A DNA stretch of 28,987 bases from CAZOHN01 sp964579325 (GCA_964579325.1 CAZOHN010000021.1:1-28987); one strand, 5' to 3'. Positions 15,360 to 24,500 are shown, counted from the stretch's first letter. A program made the numbers and translations. Notes: generated by a model not told the origin, from the sequence alone.

Positions 15360-15896
15360 AGCGAGCTGGCGTTCGGAGACATCCGTGCGGGAGGAATGCA
15401 GGTCAACCGGCTTGACGGGGTGAAGCAAGATCCTCAAGGCATTGGCAGGACACCACAGGACACGACGCGACAGGACCCGTGAGTGCGCCGAGGTCCTGTT
15501 GCGCAATGCGGGGTTGGCCAGACTGCCGCAGGCCCGACCTCCCAAGCGATCGTCAAGGTTGGTCGCGCCCGGGACACCCACTCCGCCCGACTGGCTGACT
15601 TGCTGCGCTGCCGACAGTGGCGGGGGATGAACGGCCTTGTCCGCATGGGCAAGGTGCGGAACGGGGTGGCCTCGCTGCTGCGGCAGGCTGCAGGTGGAGC
15701 AAACGCCGCGCTTGCCTCGAACCTTGCCCGCCTGGATCACGCCGCGCCGGGAAGTATCCGGATTGCCTGTGGCACGTAGGCTCAGGTCCGACCGCAGCCC
15801 GCAACCGATACCGATCATTGGTCTTTTCCTTTCGCGCTCTTGCGTCCATTCTGCGCCGCGACCGGTGGGCGGCTTCCGGACGATAGGAGAATGGGA
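15360..15896. other. 537-nt region without a recognisable gene
   Basis: Nothing here could be assigned. A 28-codon ORF (15396-15482) follows a GGAGG that is too close to be ideal. A 98-codon frame (15483-15779) starts with GTG and shows no family or signal peptide. Minus-strand frames are shadows or unrecognised. A set of CAGGAC direct repeats lies at 15446-15476. Base composition remains coding-like, so a decayed gene is possible. The last 70 nt (around 15815-15890) contain a T-rich stretch suited to a promoter for the FadJ-like gene. Confidence 0.5.
15446..15476 (+). repeat. Short CAGGAC(AC) direct repeats
   Basis: CAGGACAC occurs at 15446-15453 and 15456-15463, exactly 10 bp apart, and CAGGAC again at 15471-15476, 15 bp further on. 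The helical-turn spacing would suit a regulator binding site, but nothing identifies one. Confidence 0.4.
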
Positions 15897-17999
15897 ATGG
15901 CTGACCTGGTGGGATGGCGTATCGTCGGACGGACGGCGCTGCTCACGATTGACCATCAACCGCTCAACGCCCTTTCCACAACGGTGCGGGAGGCGCTGAA
16001 GCAAGGCGTCGATCGCGCCGAGGCCGATCCTGCCGTGGCCGCGGTCGCGATTGTGGCGGAGGGACGCATCTTTTCCTCCGGGCTCGATCTGGCCGAACTC
16101 GAAGCAGGTCCAAGTGCAGTCGCGTCCCTTCGCGACCTTTGCGACCGCATCGAGATGTGCGGCAAGCCGGTCATCGCCGGGATGCACGGTTCAGCCCTGG
16201 GCGGTGCGCTGGAACTTGCACTTGCCGCGCATTGGCGGCTTGCAGCAGCGGGCACCGATGTCGGGTTTCCGGGCATTCGGCTGGGGCTGATCCCCGGCGC
16301 GGGAGGCACATGGCGTTTGCCCCGCCTCACCGGTGCCAAGGCGGCTCTGGACCTGTTGCTTTCGGGCGAACGGATCCCTGCTGTCGAGGCTGCGCGGCTT
16401 GGGCTCCTGGATGGCGTGATCCAGGGTGACATCACTTCGGCCTGTGTCGGACTTGCGGAGAACCTGCTGGAGCGCGGCATCGGCCCTCGCCCGACTGCCG
16501 AGCGGGCGGATGGCCTGTCCGACCCGCGCCGCTTCATGGCCGAGGTCGCCGCGCGCCGCACGGTTGAACGTCGCGGGGGTCCGGTTGCCGAGAAGAGAAT
16601 CATAGATTGCGTCGAGGCTGCGTTGCTGCTTCCGGCCAACGCCCTGCGCGACTACGAAGCCGACGCGGTGGTCGAGTGCCTTGAGGACCCGATGTCGCGG
16701 GCGCTGCGGCATCTCTCGATCGCCGAACGGCGGGCTGCCCGGCAGCCCGTCGGCGCCGCGCCTCCGGTGCAGGTCGATTGCCTCGGTCTTGCTGGATCGG
16801 GCCGACGTTCGGCGGTTCTGGCGGCGGCGGCGCTCGACGCAGGCCTTGCCGTCGTTCTGGCGGCACCGACGGGGGTAGCCCTGGGTCAAAGAATCAGCGC
16901 CATCGAGGAACTCTACTCGCGTCGGGCCGAGGCCGGTCAGCTTTCCGAAGATGTCGCGGCGGAAAGGCTGGCCAGGCTTGAGGGCGTCGTCGGTGGCGAT
17001 GCATTCGCGGTGTGCGATGCGGCCCTGATCTGCGCGGCTGCGCCGGACGAAGCAGAGGCTCTGGCGCGCGAACTCGGGCCGCGGCTTGGTCCTTCTGCAC
17101 TGCTGGCGATCGACTGCCCGGCGCTCGACACCGATCGGACCGCTGCGGCCGCCGGCCTCACCGACCGCACGTTCGGGTTTCATCCGGCAGCCGGCACGAC
17201 GGTACGGCGACTGGTCGAGATCGCGCCCTGCCGCGGGCTTTCGACCGAGGCGCTGGGGGGCGCGTTTCGTCTTGCCAGGCGGCTGGGTCGGATGCCGGTA
17301 GTTGTGGCGGCGGGATCGGATACGCTGGTGGCAAGGCTTTCCGATGCCATGCGGCGGTCGGCCGAGACGCTCCTGCTCGAGGGTGCAACCCCGGCGCAGG
17401 TAGATCGGGCGTTGCGCACGTCGGGTTTCGCGGAAGGCCCCTTCGAGGCAACGGATCGGGAAGGTCTCGTCGCCGCCGCGGCCCGCGACGGCGCCGCACG
17501 GGCTGCGTCCGGGGATCCTTCACGTCCGCTCAGCCTCACCGAGATTCTCTGCCGGGAAGGTCGGCGCGGCATCACCGGAGAGCGTCGCGGGTTCTACCGC
17601 TATGCCTTCGTCGGAGCGGCTCCCGAGCCAGACGAGGACGTCGTGGAGCGTCTTCGGCGCGAACGTGAGGCGCGGGGCCTCGTGCCCCGGTCCGTCAGCG
17701 ACACCGAGATCGTGCGTCGCAGCCTGGCGGCGCTGGTGGCAGAGGGCGCCCGGATGGTCGAGGATGGGGCGGTCCCGCGTACTTCCGACATCGACGTGGT
17801 AGCCGTCGATGGACTGGGCCTCTCCCGACGCATCGGCGGGCCGATGCACTGGGCCGACGCGCAGGGCCTGCTTCTGCTCCGCGACGACATGCGCATTTGG
17901 AGCGAGATCGATCCCTGGACCTGGGCGTCGGTCCCGCTGATCGAGGAATTGATCAAGTCCGGCGGCCGGTTCCGCGATGTCGATCGGACCGAGACTTAG
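15897..17999 (+). CDS. FadB/FadJ-like enoyl-CoA hydratase/3-hydroxyacyl-CoA dehydrogenase, divergent active sites
   Basis: A 700-residue two-domain protein. ATG 15897 is preferred because AGGAG at 15885-15889 is 7 nt upstream; ATG 15891 is too close. The crotonase domain (about 1-190) has the oxyanion segment FSSGLDLAEL (59-68), GSALGGALE with Glu106, and LIPGAGGTWRLPRL. However, the second catalytic Glu (Glu139 of FadB, in LPExxLG) is Gly126 here (FPGIRLG). The dehydrogenase half (about 293-700) has GLAGSG (297-302) in place of GxGxMG. It also has FGFHP with His429 but no following FFN, and LVEI with Glu441, while the conserved Asn of NR is Ala479 (LVARL). The scaffold is a beta-oxidation multifunctional enzyme; activity may be altered. 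Its stop overlaps mazG tail-to-tail by 4 nt. Confidence 0.88.
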   Translation: MADLVGWRIVGRTALLTIDHQPLNALSTTVREALKQGVDRAEADPAVAAVAIVAEGRIFSSGLDLAELEAGPSAVASLRDLCDRIEMCGKPVIAGMHGSALGGALELALAAHWRLAAAGTDVGFPGIRLGLIPGAGGTWRLPRLTGAKAALDLLLSGERIPAVEAARLGLLDGVIQGDITSACVGLAENLLERGIGPRPTAERADGLSDPRRFMAEVAARRTVERRGGPVAEKRIIDCVEAALLLPANALRDYEADAVVECLEDPMSRALRHLSIAERRAARQPVGAAPPVQVDCLGLAGSGRRSAVLAAAALDAGLAVVLAAPTGVALGQRISAIEELYSRRAEAGQLSEDVAAERLARLEGVVGGDAFAVCDAALICAAAPDEAEALARELGPRLGPSALLAIDCPALDTDRTAAAAGLTDRTFGFHPAAGTTVRRLVEIAPCRGLSTEALGGAFRLARRLGRMPVVVAAGSDTLVARLSDAMRRSAETLLLEGATPAQVDRALRTSGFAEGPFEATDREGLVAAAARDGAARAASGDPSRPLSLTEILCREGRRGITGERRGFYRYAFVGAAPEPDEDVVERLRREREARGLVPRSVSDTEIVRRSLAALVAEGARMVEDGAVPRTSDIDVVAVDGLGLSRRIGGPMHWADAQGLLLLRDDMRIWSEIDPWTWASVPLIEELIKSGGRFRDVDRTET

Positions 18000-18826
18000 G
18001 CGCGACGGCGTTCCGCGGCCTTGGCCTCGTTCCACAGCGCGTCCATTTCTTCGAGGGAACTGTCCTCGGGGCGCTTGCCCTGCGTGGCAAGAGCAGCCTC
18101 TATGGACTTGAAGCGTCGCGTGAATTTCGAGTTGGCCCGGCGCAGTGCAGCCTCCGGGTCGACCTCGAGGTGCCGAGCGAGATTGGCCATCACGAACAGA
18201 AGATCACCCATCTCGTCGGCGATCTCCTCCTGCGAGAGCCGTTCCCGTGCCTCGGTGAGTTCATGTGCTTCCTCGATGATCTTGGCGAGGACATGGCTGG
18301 CATCGGGCCAGTCGAATCCCACCCGGGCGGCGCGGTTCTGGAGCTTGAGCGCACGTGTGAGTGCTGGCAGCCCCAACGCGATCCCGTCGAGCGTGCCGGC
18401 GCGGGTGCCGCGCTCGGCGGCCTTGACCTCCTCCCAGTCCCGAGTCTGCTGTTCGGCGGACTTGTCGCGCGAGGCATCGCCAAACACGTGTGGGTGCCGG
18501 GCCACCATCTTGTCGGCAATCGCTACGGCGACGCCGGCGATGTCGAAGAGCCCTTCCTCTTCGGCCAGGCGGGCATGATAGACGACCTGGAACAGGAGAT
18601 CGCCCAACTCGCCCCGCAACTCGCCCCATGCCTTGCGCTCGATCACATCGGCGACCTCATAGGCTTCCTCGATCGTGTAGGGTGCAATCGTGGAAAAGGT
18701 CTGCTCGATGTCCCAGGGACACCCGATCTCGGGCTCGCGCAACCGGGCCATGATCGCGACAAGGCGTTCGAGCGCGGCACCTGCGTCGGCGCGGGGGGTT
18801 GCGGGAGGGGTGTCGTCTGTGGTCAT
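17996..18826 (-). CDS. mazG: Nucleoside triphosphate pyrophosphohydrolase MazG
   Basis: A 276-residue all-alpha NTP pyrophosphohydrolase that hydrolyses (d)NTPs to monophosphates and limits aberrant nucleotide or ppGpp-linked stress. It has both tandem MazG domains: CPWD (36-39), EEAYE (53-57) and ELGDLL (73-78) in the first, and EEAHEL followed by EMGDLL in the second. The open frame extends to 18862, but MTTDD at 18826 is the likely start. It ends tail-to-tail with the FadJ-like gene. It is divergent from the amidohydrolase with only 38 nt between start codons, so at least one promoter must lie within the opposing coding sequence. Confidence 0.94.
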   Translation of the reverse strand: MTTDDTPPATPRADAGAALERLVAIMARLREPEIGCPWDIEQTFSTIAPYTIEEAYEVADVIERKAWGELRGELGDLLFQVVYHARLAEEEGLFDIAGVAVAIADKMVARHPHVFGDASRDKSAEQQTRDWEEVKAAERGTRAGTLDGIALGLPALTRALKLQNRAARVGFDWPDASHVLAKIIEEAHELTEARERLSQEEIADEMGDLLFVMANLARHLEVDPEAALRRANSKFTRRFKSIEAALATQGKRPEDSSLEEMDALWNEAKAAERRRA

Positions 18827-18864
18827 GGGGGAGTGATAATAGCAAAGCCCGGGGGAAGCCAACC

Positions 18865-20028
18865 ATGCCCGTCGTCAACCGCATCGCCGACATGTCCGAA
18901 GAGATGAAGACGTGGCGGCGCTGGCTGCACCGGCATCCCGAACTGCGCTTCGACCTTCCCAGGACATCGGGCTTCGTGGCCGAGCGGTTGCGGGAGTTCG
19001 GTGTCGACGAGATCCACGAGGGGATCGCCCAGACCGGGATCGTGGCGATCATCGCCGGCCGTGGAGAAGGCCCGACCATCGGTCTTCGGGCCGACATGGA
19101 CGCGCTTCCCATTACCGAGACCACGGGCCTCGCCTATGCGTCGGAACATCAGGGGCAGATGCATGCCTGTGGCCATGACGGACACACCACGATGCTCCTC
19201 GGTGCGGCGAAGTACCTGGCCGAGACGCGCAACTTCTCGGGCCGCGTCGCGCTGATCTTCCAGCCAGCCGAGGAAGGTGGGGCCGGGGCCGAAGCGATGG
19301 TCCGCGAAGGCGTGCTCGACAGGTTCGGGATCGGCCGGGTCTTCGCGCTGCACAACGTGCCGAACCTGCCGCTTGGCCACTTCGTGACAACGCCGGGTCC
19401 GATCATGGCGGCGGTGGACACCTTCACGATCTCGATCACCGGGCAGGGTGGCCATGGCGCGATGCCCCACGAGACCGCCGACCCTCTTGTTGCGGCGGTC
19501 GGGATGGTGAATGCGATCCAGACGATCATAAGCCGCAATCACCAGGCCACCGAGGATCTCGTCGTATCGGTGACGCAGATCCATGCCGGAACCGCCGATA
19601 ACATCGTACCCGGCACCGCCTGGATCAATGGCACGGTGCGGACTTTCCGGCGCGAGGTGCAGGACATGGTGCGCCGCCGGCTTGCCGAGATCGTGGCCGG
19701 ACACGCGGCAGCCTACGCGGTGGAAGCCGACCTCGACTACGAGGTCGGCTACCCGGCCACGGTAAACGACCCCGACGAGACGGCGTTCGCCGTGAAGGTG
19801 GCCGCCGAGGTGGCAGGCGAGGCCGGGGTCAACGGTGACTCGGGGCGCGAGATGGGAGCCGAGGATTTCTCCTACATGCTCAACGTGCGCCCGGGTTCCT
19901 ATCTCTTTGTCGGCCAGGGGCCGGGCGCTGGCCTCCACCATCCGTCCTATGACTTCAACGACGACGTGGCTCCGGTCGGGGCGTCCTTCTTCGCACGTCT
20001 CGTCGAGCGCGCACAGCCTGCCGAGTAA
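18865..20028 (+). CDS. M20 family amidohydrolase (hippurate hydrolase/HipO-like)
   Basis: A 387-residue metal-dependent amidohydrolase that releases amino acids from N-acyl conjugates. Start ATG 18865 has a GGGGGAA site 8 nt upstream; the open frame to 18799 belongs to the mazG promoter region. Motifs include GLRADMDALP (73-82), the metal cluster MHACGHDGH (99-107) with Cys102 and His104, FQPAEEGGAGAE with the catalytic Glu136/Glu137, His163, and the C-terminal GAEDFSYML and GLHHPSYDFND. The order and spacing match M20D peptidases such as HipO, amhX and N-acyl-amino-acid hydrolases. The natural substrate cannot be read from the sequence. Confidence 0.93.
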   Translation: MPVVNRIADMSEEMKTWRRWLHRHPELRFDLPRTSGFVAERLREFGVDEIHEGIAQTGIVAIIAGRGEGPTIGLRADMDALPITETTGLAYASEHQGQMHACGHDGHTTMLLGAAKYLAETRNFSGRVALIFQPAEEGGAGAEAMVREGVLDRFGIGRVFALHNVPNLPLGHFVTTPGPIMAAVDTFTISITGQGGHGAMPHETADPLVAAVGMVNAIQTIISRNHQATEDLVVSVTQIHAGTADNIVPGTAWINGTVRTFRREVQDMVRRRLAEIVAGHAAAYAVEADLDYEVGYPATVNDPDETAFAVKVAAEVAGEAGVNGDSGREMGAEDFSYMLNVRPGSYLFVGQGPGAGLHHPSYDFNDDVAPVGASFFARLVERAQPAE

Positions 20029-20040
20029 AGGCCGGCAGGC
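20016..20040. terminator. Candidate hairpin between convergent amidohydrolase and large membrane-protein genes
   Basis: GCCTGCC (20016-20022) pairs with GGCAGGC (20034-20040), enclosing the amidohydrolase stop codon in an 11-nt loop. No T run follows on either strand, so it is only a possible bidirectional terminator or pause site. Confidence 0.35.
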
Positions 20041-20048
20041 CGGGGCGA

Positions 20049-23000
20049 TCAGCCGCGCTGCGCAACCCGAAGGGTGTAGGTTCGCCCGCCCTTCTCGTAG
20101 CGCAGTTCGCGGTCGGTGATTGCGGCGACACGGCCTCCGTCAAGTCGGGCGCCCACCTCGACGCGCACGAAGCGGCCCGTCGGCAGGCGGACGAGGGCGC
20201 GACGATCGTTGGCAGCGCCGAAGATGCCGATCAGATTGAGTTCGTTGAGCCGGATCGCGTTCTCCTGCGTCGCCTGCGCGGCAACGGACGCGCGGCTTGG
20301 CAACTGGACGTTGCCGCTCGCAGTCGGGGCCGCGGCGAGCTCGATGTCATCCTCGCCATCCGCCTCCGCTTCGGGGTCGGCTGCGCGGGCTGTTTGCCCG
20401 GTCTCCACCGACTGCGGTGCGGCAACGGCCGCGGCGGCCGATGCGGCAGCCACCGCAACAGCGTCGGCGTCGACCGTGTTGGCGCGGGCGATACGCGCCG
20501 CGCGTTCCCCGAAGCCCGCCGGTCGCGGACGCGGCTCGGGCGAGGCGGCAACCGCAAGGTCGGAGGCAGCTGCAATGGCCGCGGCCGCGGCAGCGGCCTG
20601 AGCAACACGCGCGGCTTCCTGCGCCGCGATGGTCTCGACCAGGCGTTGCGGGCGAAGGCGCGGGCGTGGGTCCGTTGGTCCGGGGGTCAGCGCCAGTGGC
20701 CTGTCGAGCGCCTGCGCACCCTCGGCGCGTTCCGGGGCCGGCACGGTGTCGGGTGTGGCCGCAGGGTCGATCAGCGCAAGGGCTTCGCCCGCCAGATCGG
20801 CGGCAGGGGTCTCGGCTCCGGTCGACACCGCCTGCAACGCGGCCTCGATCTCATCGACGACTTCCCGGGTCGCGCTGGCGACTTCTCCGGCGGTCTCCTC
20901 TTGCAGGTCCGATGGAAGCTCCAGGGCTTCAGGCCTGGCGCGCGGTCGGATGCCCGCAAGCGCAGCTACGGCGACCTCGTTCGTGGCATCGGCCTCCGGC
21001 GCCACCAGTTCCGAGTCGAGCGAACCGCGCAGGTCCGACGGCCGCGGGCGCGGCCGGGTCGCCGGCACACCGGGAAGCGCAAAGGGCGCATCTTCGGCCA
21101 CCGCATCCGGTACCGATGCGGTACCCTGGGCAGGCTCTTCCGCCTCGGGTGCAGTGGCCGCCTCGGCAGGCGACTGTTCGTCCGTCGGGCTTGTCTGATC
21201 CGGCCGCGACGGCGGCACGACGGGGGGGCGTCCCAGGAAGACGACCGTTCCGGTTGGCGTCGGCGCGCCCTCGATGGTCGGGCGCACCAGCCCGAGTTCG
21301 TCGAGGTCGTAGACGATTCCGGGCAGAGGGGGCGGCAGCAGGAGCGGAAGCCCACCATCGGCCCCAACAGATCCAGCGGCCAGCCCGCGGCCCTGCGCAA
21401 GCGGCACCGACGGGTCGCGACTTGCGAGATAGATGCCCTCGATCGCGTCCACTTCGGGCGTCGACGGAGTATCGGGTGGCGAGGCCACGATGAGCGGTGC
21501 CGGCGCCAGAGGCTCCGCGGTCGCGACGGCAGAATCGGGCGGCTCAGGTGTCGCCTGCTGCGGGTCGGCCGTCGTTCCCTCCACTGCCGAGAGTTCGCTC
21601 TCGGATGTGGCTTCGCCGGCGTCGAGTTCCGTCGGAGCAGGCCCGCCCGCCGTCGTCGCGCTGGTCGTTTCCACCGGCAATAGCGCCGCGGTCGCAACAC
21701 CTTCGACGTCGATGGAGACATCGGGTGCCTCCACCAACGACAGCGTCCCGGGCGAGGGGGCAGGGGCCTCGCTGTCAGGGGCGAGGGTCGCCATGTCCGC
21801 CGGAGCGACTGGCGCAAGGCTCGGCAGGTCGGCCATCTCGGACGGCAGGGCCGGGTCCGCCGGTGCCTCGGGGGCAACCTGCCGGGACGGTGCCGGATCG
21901 GTGGCAAGTACCCCGCCGGGTTCGGGCATCGACTCCCGCGCCGCTGCCGCGAGCTCCGCCGGGCCGGCAAGCTCCGGCATCGCAATTGTGACGGGACCAT
22001 CGGGTTCGGGACCGAACACGGCAGACCAGATTCCGACCGCGCCGAGGACAGCGAGGAGGCCGGCGGTCAGTATCAGCCCGACGTACCGAGGCTTGCCGCG
22101 CGGAGGTGCATCAGCGCCCAGTCGACGCGCCTCAGGCATGTCACTGCCTTTGGCTGCAACCGCCTTTCCATTGCGGCCCGTGCGGGCGCTCTGGGCCGCC
22201 ATCGCCTTGCGGATTCCAACGATCTTGGAGGGTGATACCGGCGGTATTGGCCGTCGGGCGCTGGAAGAGGCAGCACCAAGCCTCGGGGGTGCGTGCGGAC
22301 CCGGTGGAACAAGTCCGGCGCCGCGCACATCAGTCCCCGATCGCGTTGCCGGGGTGGCGGAGGCCGGTAGTCCGGTCGAAGACACCCGCATCGCGGCCGT
22401 TGGCGTGCGGTCGCGGCGAGAGGAATGAGCGTCACCGCCGATGAGCGATCCCAGCCGGGACGAAAACCCGTCCGAAGACGAATCGCCCGACAGCGTAGCG
22501 GCCACCTCCGGCTCGACAGTTCGACGCGTGGTGAAGCTGGGAACGGACGATTGCGGCGTCTCGGCGAATTCCACGACCGTTTCGACCAGGACCGGTGCAA
22601 TCACCATGCCGGTCGGCGAAGCCGCGGAGGCTCCTGTCTCGTCGCCGGTTCCGGGTGCGTCCTCCGATGACGGGGATGCCGGTTCGCCGGCAACCGTCCC
22701 CTTGACCACCGTGTCGCCCGACTCTTCGGCGGAACCCGGGATGGTCCGGGGATGCGCGGGCATCGCGGCTTCGTCACCGGCAACGCCCATCTCTCCTTCC
22801 GGAGTGGGCGGCATGTCCTCCGTCCGGGCATCCCGAACCGCCACAGCGTCAAGAACGGCGCTGTCAGGCAACCGCGCGTCCGCTTCCTGCGGATCCGTCA
22901 CCTTCTCATCAGCCACCGGCTCGCCGTCAGCGGTGTGGAGCGGTTGTTCGGACAGCGGCGTTGCAGCAGCCATCGCAAGGTCTTCCGCGGGGCGGAGATC

Positions 23001-23621
23001 GCGCCCGTCATCGGCCACCGGACCGGGCTCTGCCACCGGTGCCATCTCGGCCGCGGAGGTCTGAACGCGCGGGGCGCGCAGGGTCACGACCGTCGGAGCC
23101 AGGTCGCGTTTCACCCGACCGGCCTTGCCGTTCAGCGTCACCGCCAGACGGGTCTCGCCGAAGTACGGCTCGCCGGTAAAGCTGCCGCCCTTGGGGCGGG
23201 TGACGAACGAGACCGGGTTGAAGCGATGCTCCACGGCGAAGGCCTCGGCCTCGGCAAGCGTTTCGCGCGCGACGACCGCGACATGGAGCACATCGCCTTC
23301 AGCTTCCCAGTCGAAGGCCAACTCGTCCAGGCCGTAGGGCGTCATTCCGTCAAGCGTGGCCCGCACCGCAGCAACGCGGTCGCTTTCCCTCGGGCCTGGC
23401 GACGGGATCGTGGTAAAGAGGACCTGGCTCTCCGGCAGGATCAGCTTGGCTGCCAGACCCTTCGGCGCAAGGTCGACTGCCGTCAGCCGCAGCTCGGCAA
23501 GCTTGCGACGCAGCGCCGGGTCCTCCAGGTCAACGCGCCCGAGGAACGTCCAGCCGCGTTGCATCCGGTGTAGGAGTTCGATGCCGTCGGGCGACAGAAC
23601 TAGTGCAAAGTCGGGCTTCAT
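20049..23621 (-). CDS. 1190-residue bitopic protein, GspL/PilM-like N-terminus and GspC/PilP-like C-terminus
   Basis: Start is MKPDFALVLSPDGIELLH at 23621; the open frame reaches 23681 but the ATG context fits here. Residues 1-170 look like the actin-like cytoplasmic part of GspL/PilM (LPESQVLFTTIPSPG, MTPYGLDELAFDW, HVAVVARETLAEAEAF). A Pro/Ser/Thr/Ala/Glu-rich disordered segment to about residue 510 precedes one membrane helix (about 514-536, VGLILTAGLLAVLGAVGIWS). A second low-complexity periplasmic stretch follows with four RPRxRP-type motifs (near 21050, 20940, 20655 and 20530). The last roughly 70 residues (LNLIGIFGAANDRRALVRLP, then RVEVGARLDGGRV) resemble the GspC/PilP homology-region fold. 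Homologues in Rhodobacteraceae are often mislabelled initiation factor 2. No other secretion gene adjoins. Function is unknown. Confidence 0.8.
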   Translation of the reverse strand: MKPDFALVLSPDGIELLHRMQRGWTFLGRVDLEDPALRRKLAELRLTAVDLAPKGLAAKLILPESQVLFTTIPSPGPRESDRVAAVRATLDGMTPYGLDELAFDWEAEGDVLHVAVVARETLAEAEAFAVEHRFNPVSFVTRPKGGSFTGEPYFGETRLAVTLNGKAGRVKRDLAPTVVTLRAPRVQTSAAEMAPVAEPGPVADDGRDLRPAEDLAMAAATPLSEQPLHTADGEPVADEKVTDPQEADARLPDSAVLDAVAVRDARTEDMPPTPEGEMGVAGDEAAMPAHPRTIPGSAEESGDTVVKGTVAGEPASPSSEDAPGTGDETGASAASPTGMVIAPVLVETVVEFAETPQSSVPSFTTRRTVEPEVAATLSGDSSSDGFSSRLGSLIGGDAHSSRRDRTPTAAMRVSSTGLPASATPATRSGTDVRGAGLVPPGPHAPPRLGAASSSARRPIPPVSPSKIVGIRKAMAAQSARTGRNGKAVAAKGSDMPEARRLGADAPPRGKPRYVGLILTAGLLAVLGAVGIWSAVFGPEPDGPVTIAMPELAGPAELAAAARESMPEPGGVLATDPAPSRQVAPEAPADPALPSEMADLPSLAPVAPADMATLAPDSEAPAPSPGTLSLVEAPDVSIDVEGVATAALLPVETTSATTAGGPAPTELDAGEATSESELSAVEGTTADPQQATPEPPDSAVATAEPLAPAPLIVASPPDTPSTPEVDAIEGIYLASRDPSVPLAQGRGLAAGSVGADGGLPLLLPPPLPGIVYDLDELGLVRPTIEGAPTPTGTVVFLGRPPVVPPSRPDQTSPTDEQSPAEAATAPEAEEPAQGTASVPDAVAEDAPFALPGVPATRPRPRPSDLRGSLDSELVAPEADATNEVAVAALAGIRPRARPEALELPSDLQEETAGEVASATREVVDEIEAALQAVSTGAETPAADLAGEALALIDPAATPDTVPAPERAEGAQALDRPLALTPGPTDPRPRLRPQRLVETIAAQEAARVAQAAAAAAAIAAASDLAVAASPEPRPRPAGFGERAARIARANTVDADAVAVAAASAAAAVAAPQSVETGQTARAADPEAEADGEDDIELAAAPTASGNVQLPSRASVAAQATQENAIRLNELNLIGIFGAANDRRALVRLPTGRFVRVEVGARLDGGRVAAITDRELRYEKGGRTYTLRVAQRG

Positions 23622-23797
23622 TGGCCTCTGCGAACTGGCCTCAACTAGGCGGATTGTACCATGGCGCGCGCCCCCCGGCACGCACGGTTTTCCGACTGTT
23701 ACAGCATGGCGGCGCCGAGGAAAAGGAGGCAGGCCAAGGAACAGCTTGCGAGCGGCGTCTTACCGCGCGAGTCTGGCAACATCCGAAGGAGACCTTC

Positions 23798-24493
23798 ATG
23801 CGTTTCAGTTCCGTCCTGTCCGCCGCTGCGCTGGCGTCGCTGCCCCTGGCCGCGATCGCCGATGACACGCGCATCATCGTCACGGGCGAAGGTTCCGTCG
23901 AGGCCGCACCCGACATGGCGACGATCACCCTCGGGGTCACGGCCCAGCACAAGTCCGCCAGGGGCGCGATGGACGAGGTCTCGACCGGTGTCGCCCGCCT
24001 TCTGGAGCGCATGGTTGCGGCCGACATTGCGCAGCGCGACATGCAGACCTCGGGCCTCTCGCTGGGCCCGATCTGGGACGGGGTGCGCTACGGATCGTCC
24101 GGCAACCCCGAGATCGTCGGCTTCAACGCCTCGAACACGGTAACGGTGCGGGTGCGCGACCTGCCCGCACTTGGCGGATTGCTCGATTCCCTTTTCGAGG
24201 ATGGCGCAAACTCCTTCAGCGGCCTTTCGTTCGGCTTGCAGGACCCGCGCCCGGCGCTGGATGACGCCCGCCGCAAGGCGGTCGCTGACGCTCGCGCCAA
24301 GGCCGAACTCTATGCCGAGGCCGCAGGTGTCAGTCTCGGCCGGGTCGTCAGCATCTCCGAGGAGGGTGGCGGCGCCCCGCCGATGCCGATGTATCGGATG
24401 GAGGCTGCGATGGCAGACTCCGTACCCGTGGCGGCTGGCGAGCTCGCGATCACCGCCCGGGTCACCGTCGTCTGGGAGATCGGCGGCCTCTAG
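23798..24493 (+). CDS. SIMPL domain-containing periplasmic protein (DUF541)
   Basis: A 231-residue protein. Start ATG 23798 follows a GAAGGAG site; the longer frame to 23603 is not needed. The N-terminal signal peptide (MRFSSVLSAAALASLPLAAIA) is followed by the SIMPL/DUF541 opening DDTRIIVTGEGSVEAAPD. The body contains ITLGVTAQHKSARGAM, the AVADARAKAELYAEAAG helix and the C-terminal VTVVWEI strand, which are typical of this oxidative-stress- or outer-membrane-associated family. It has no enzymatic motif. It is divergent from the large membrane protein with 176 nt between starts. The exact role is unknown. Confidence 0.9.
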   Translation: MRFSSVLSAAALASLPLAAIADDTRIIVTGEGSVEAAPDMATITLGVTAQHKSARGAMDEVSTGVARLLERMVAADIAQRDMQTSGLSLGPIWDGVRYGSSGNPEIVGFNASNTVTVRVRDLPALGGLLDSLFEDGANSFSGLSFGLQDPRPALDDARRKAVADARAKAELYAEAAGVSLGRVVSISEEGGGAPPMPMYRMEAAMADSVPVAAGELAITARVTVVWEIGGL

Positions 24494-24500
24494 GCGGGAG

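Noticed and set aside
15396..15482. 28-codon ORF as a small protein gene
   Set aside because: The GGAGG is a single base from the ATG, the peptide has no recognisable property, and it is built largely from the CAGGAC repeats.
20297..22428. Several long plus-strand ORFs within the 1190-residue gene
   Set aside because: They arise from the repetitive GC-rich codons of the Pro/Ala/Arg-rich protein on the minus strand and show only low-complexity sequence.
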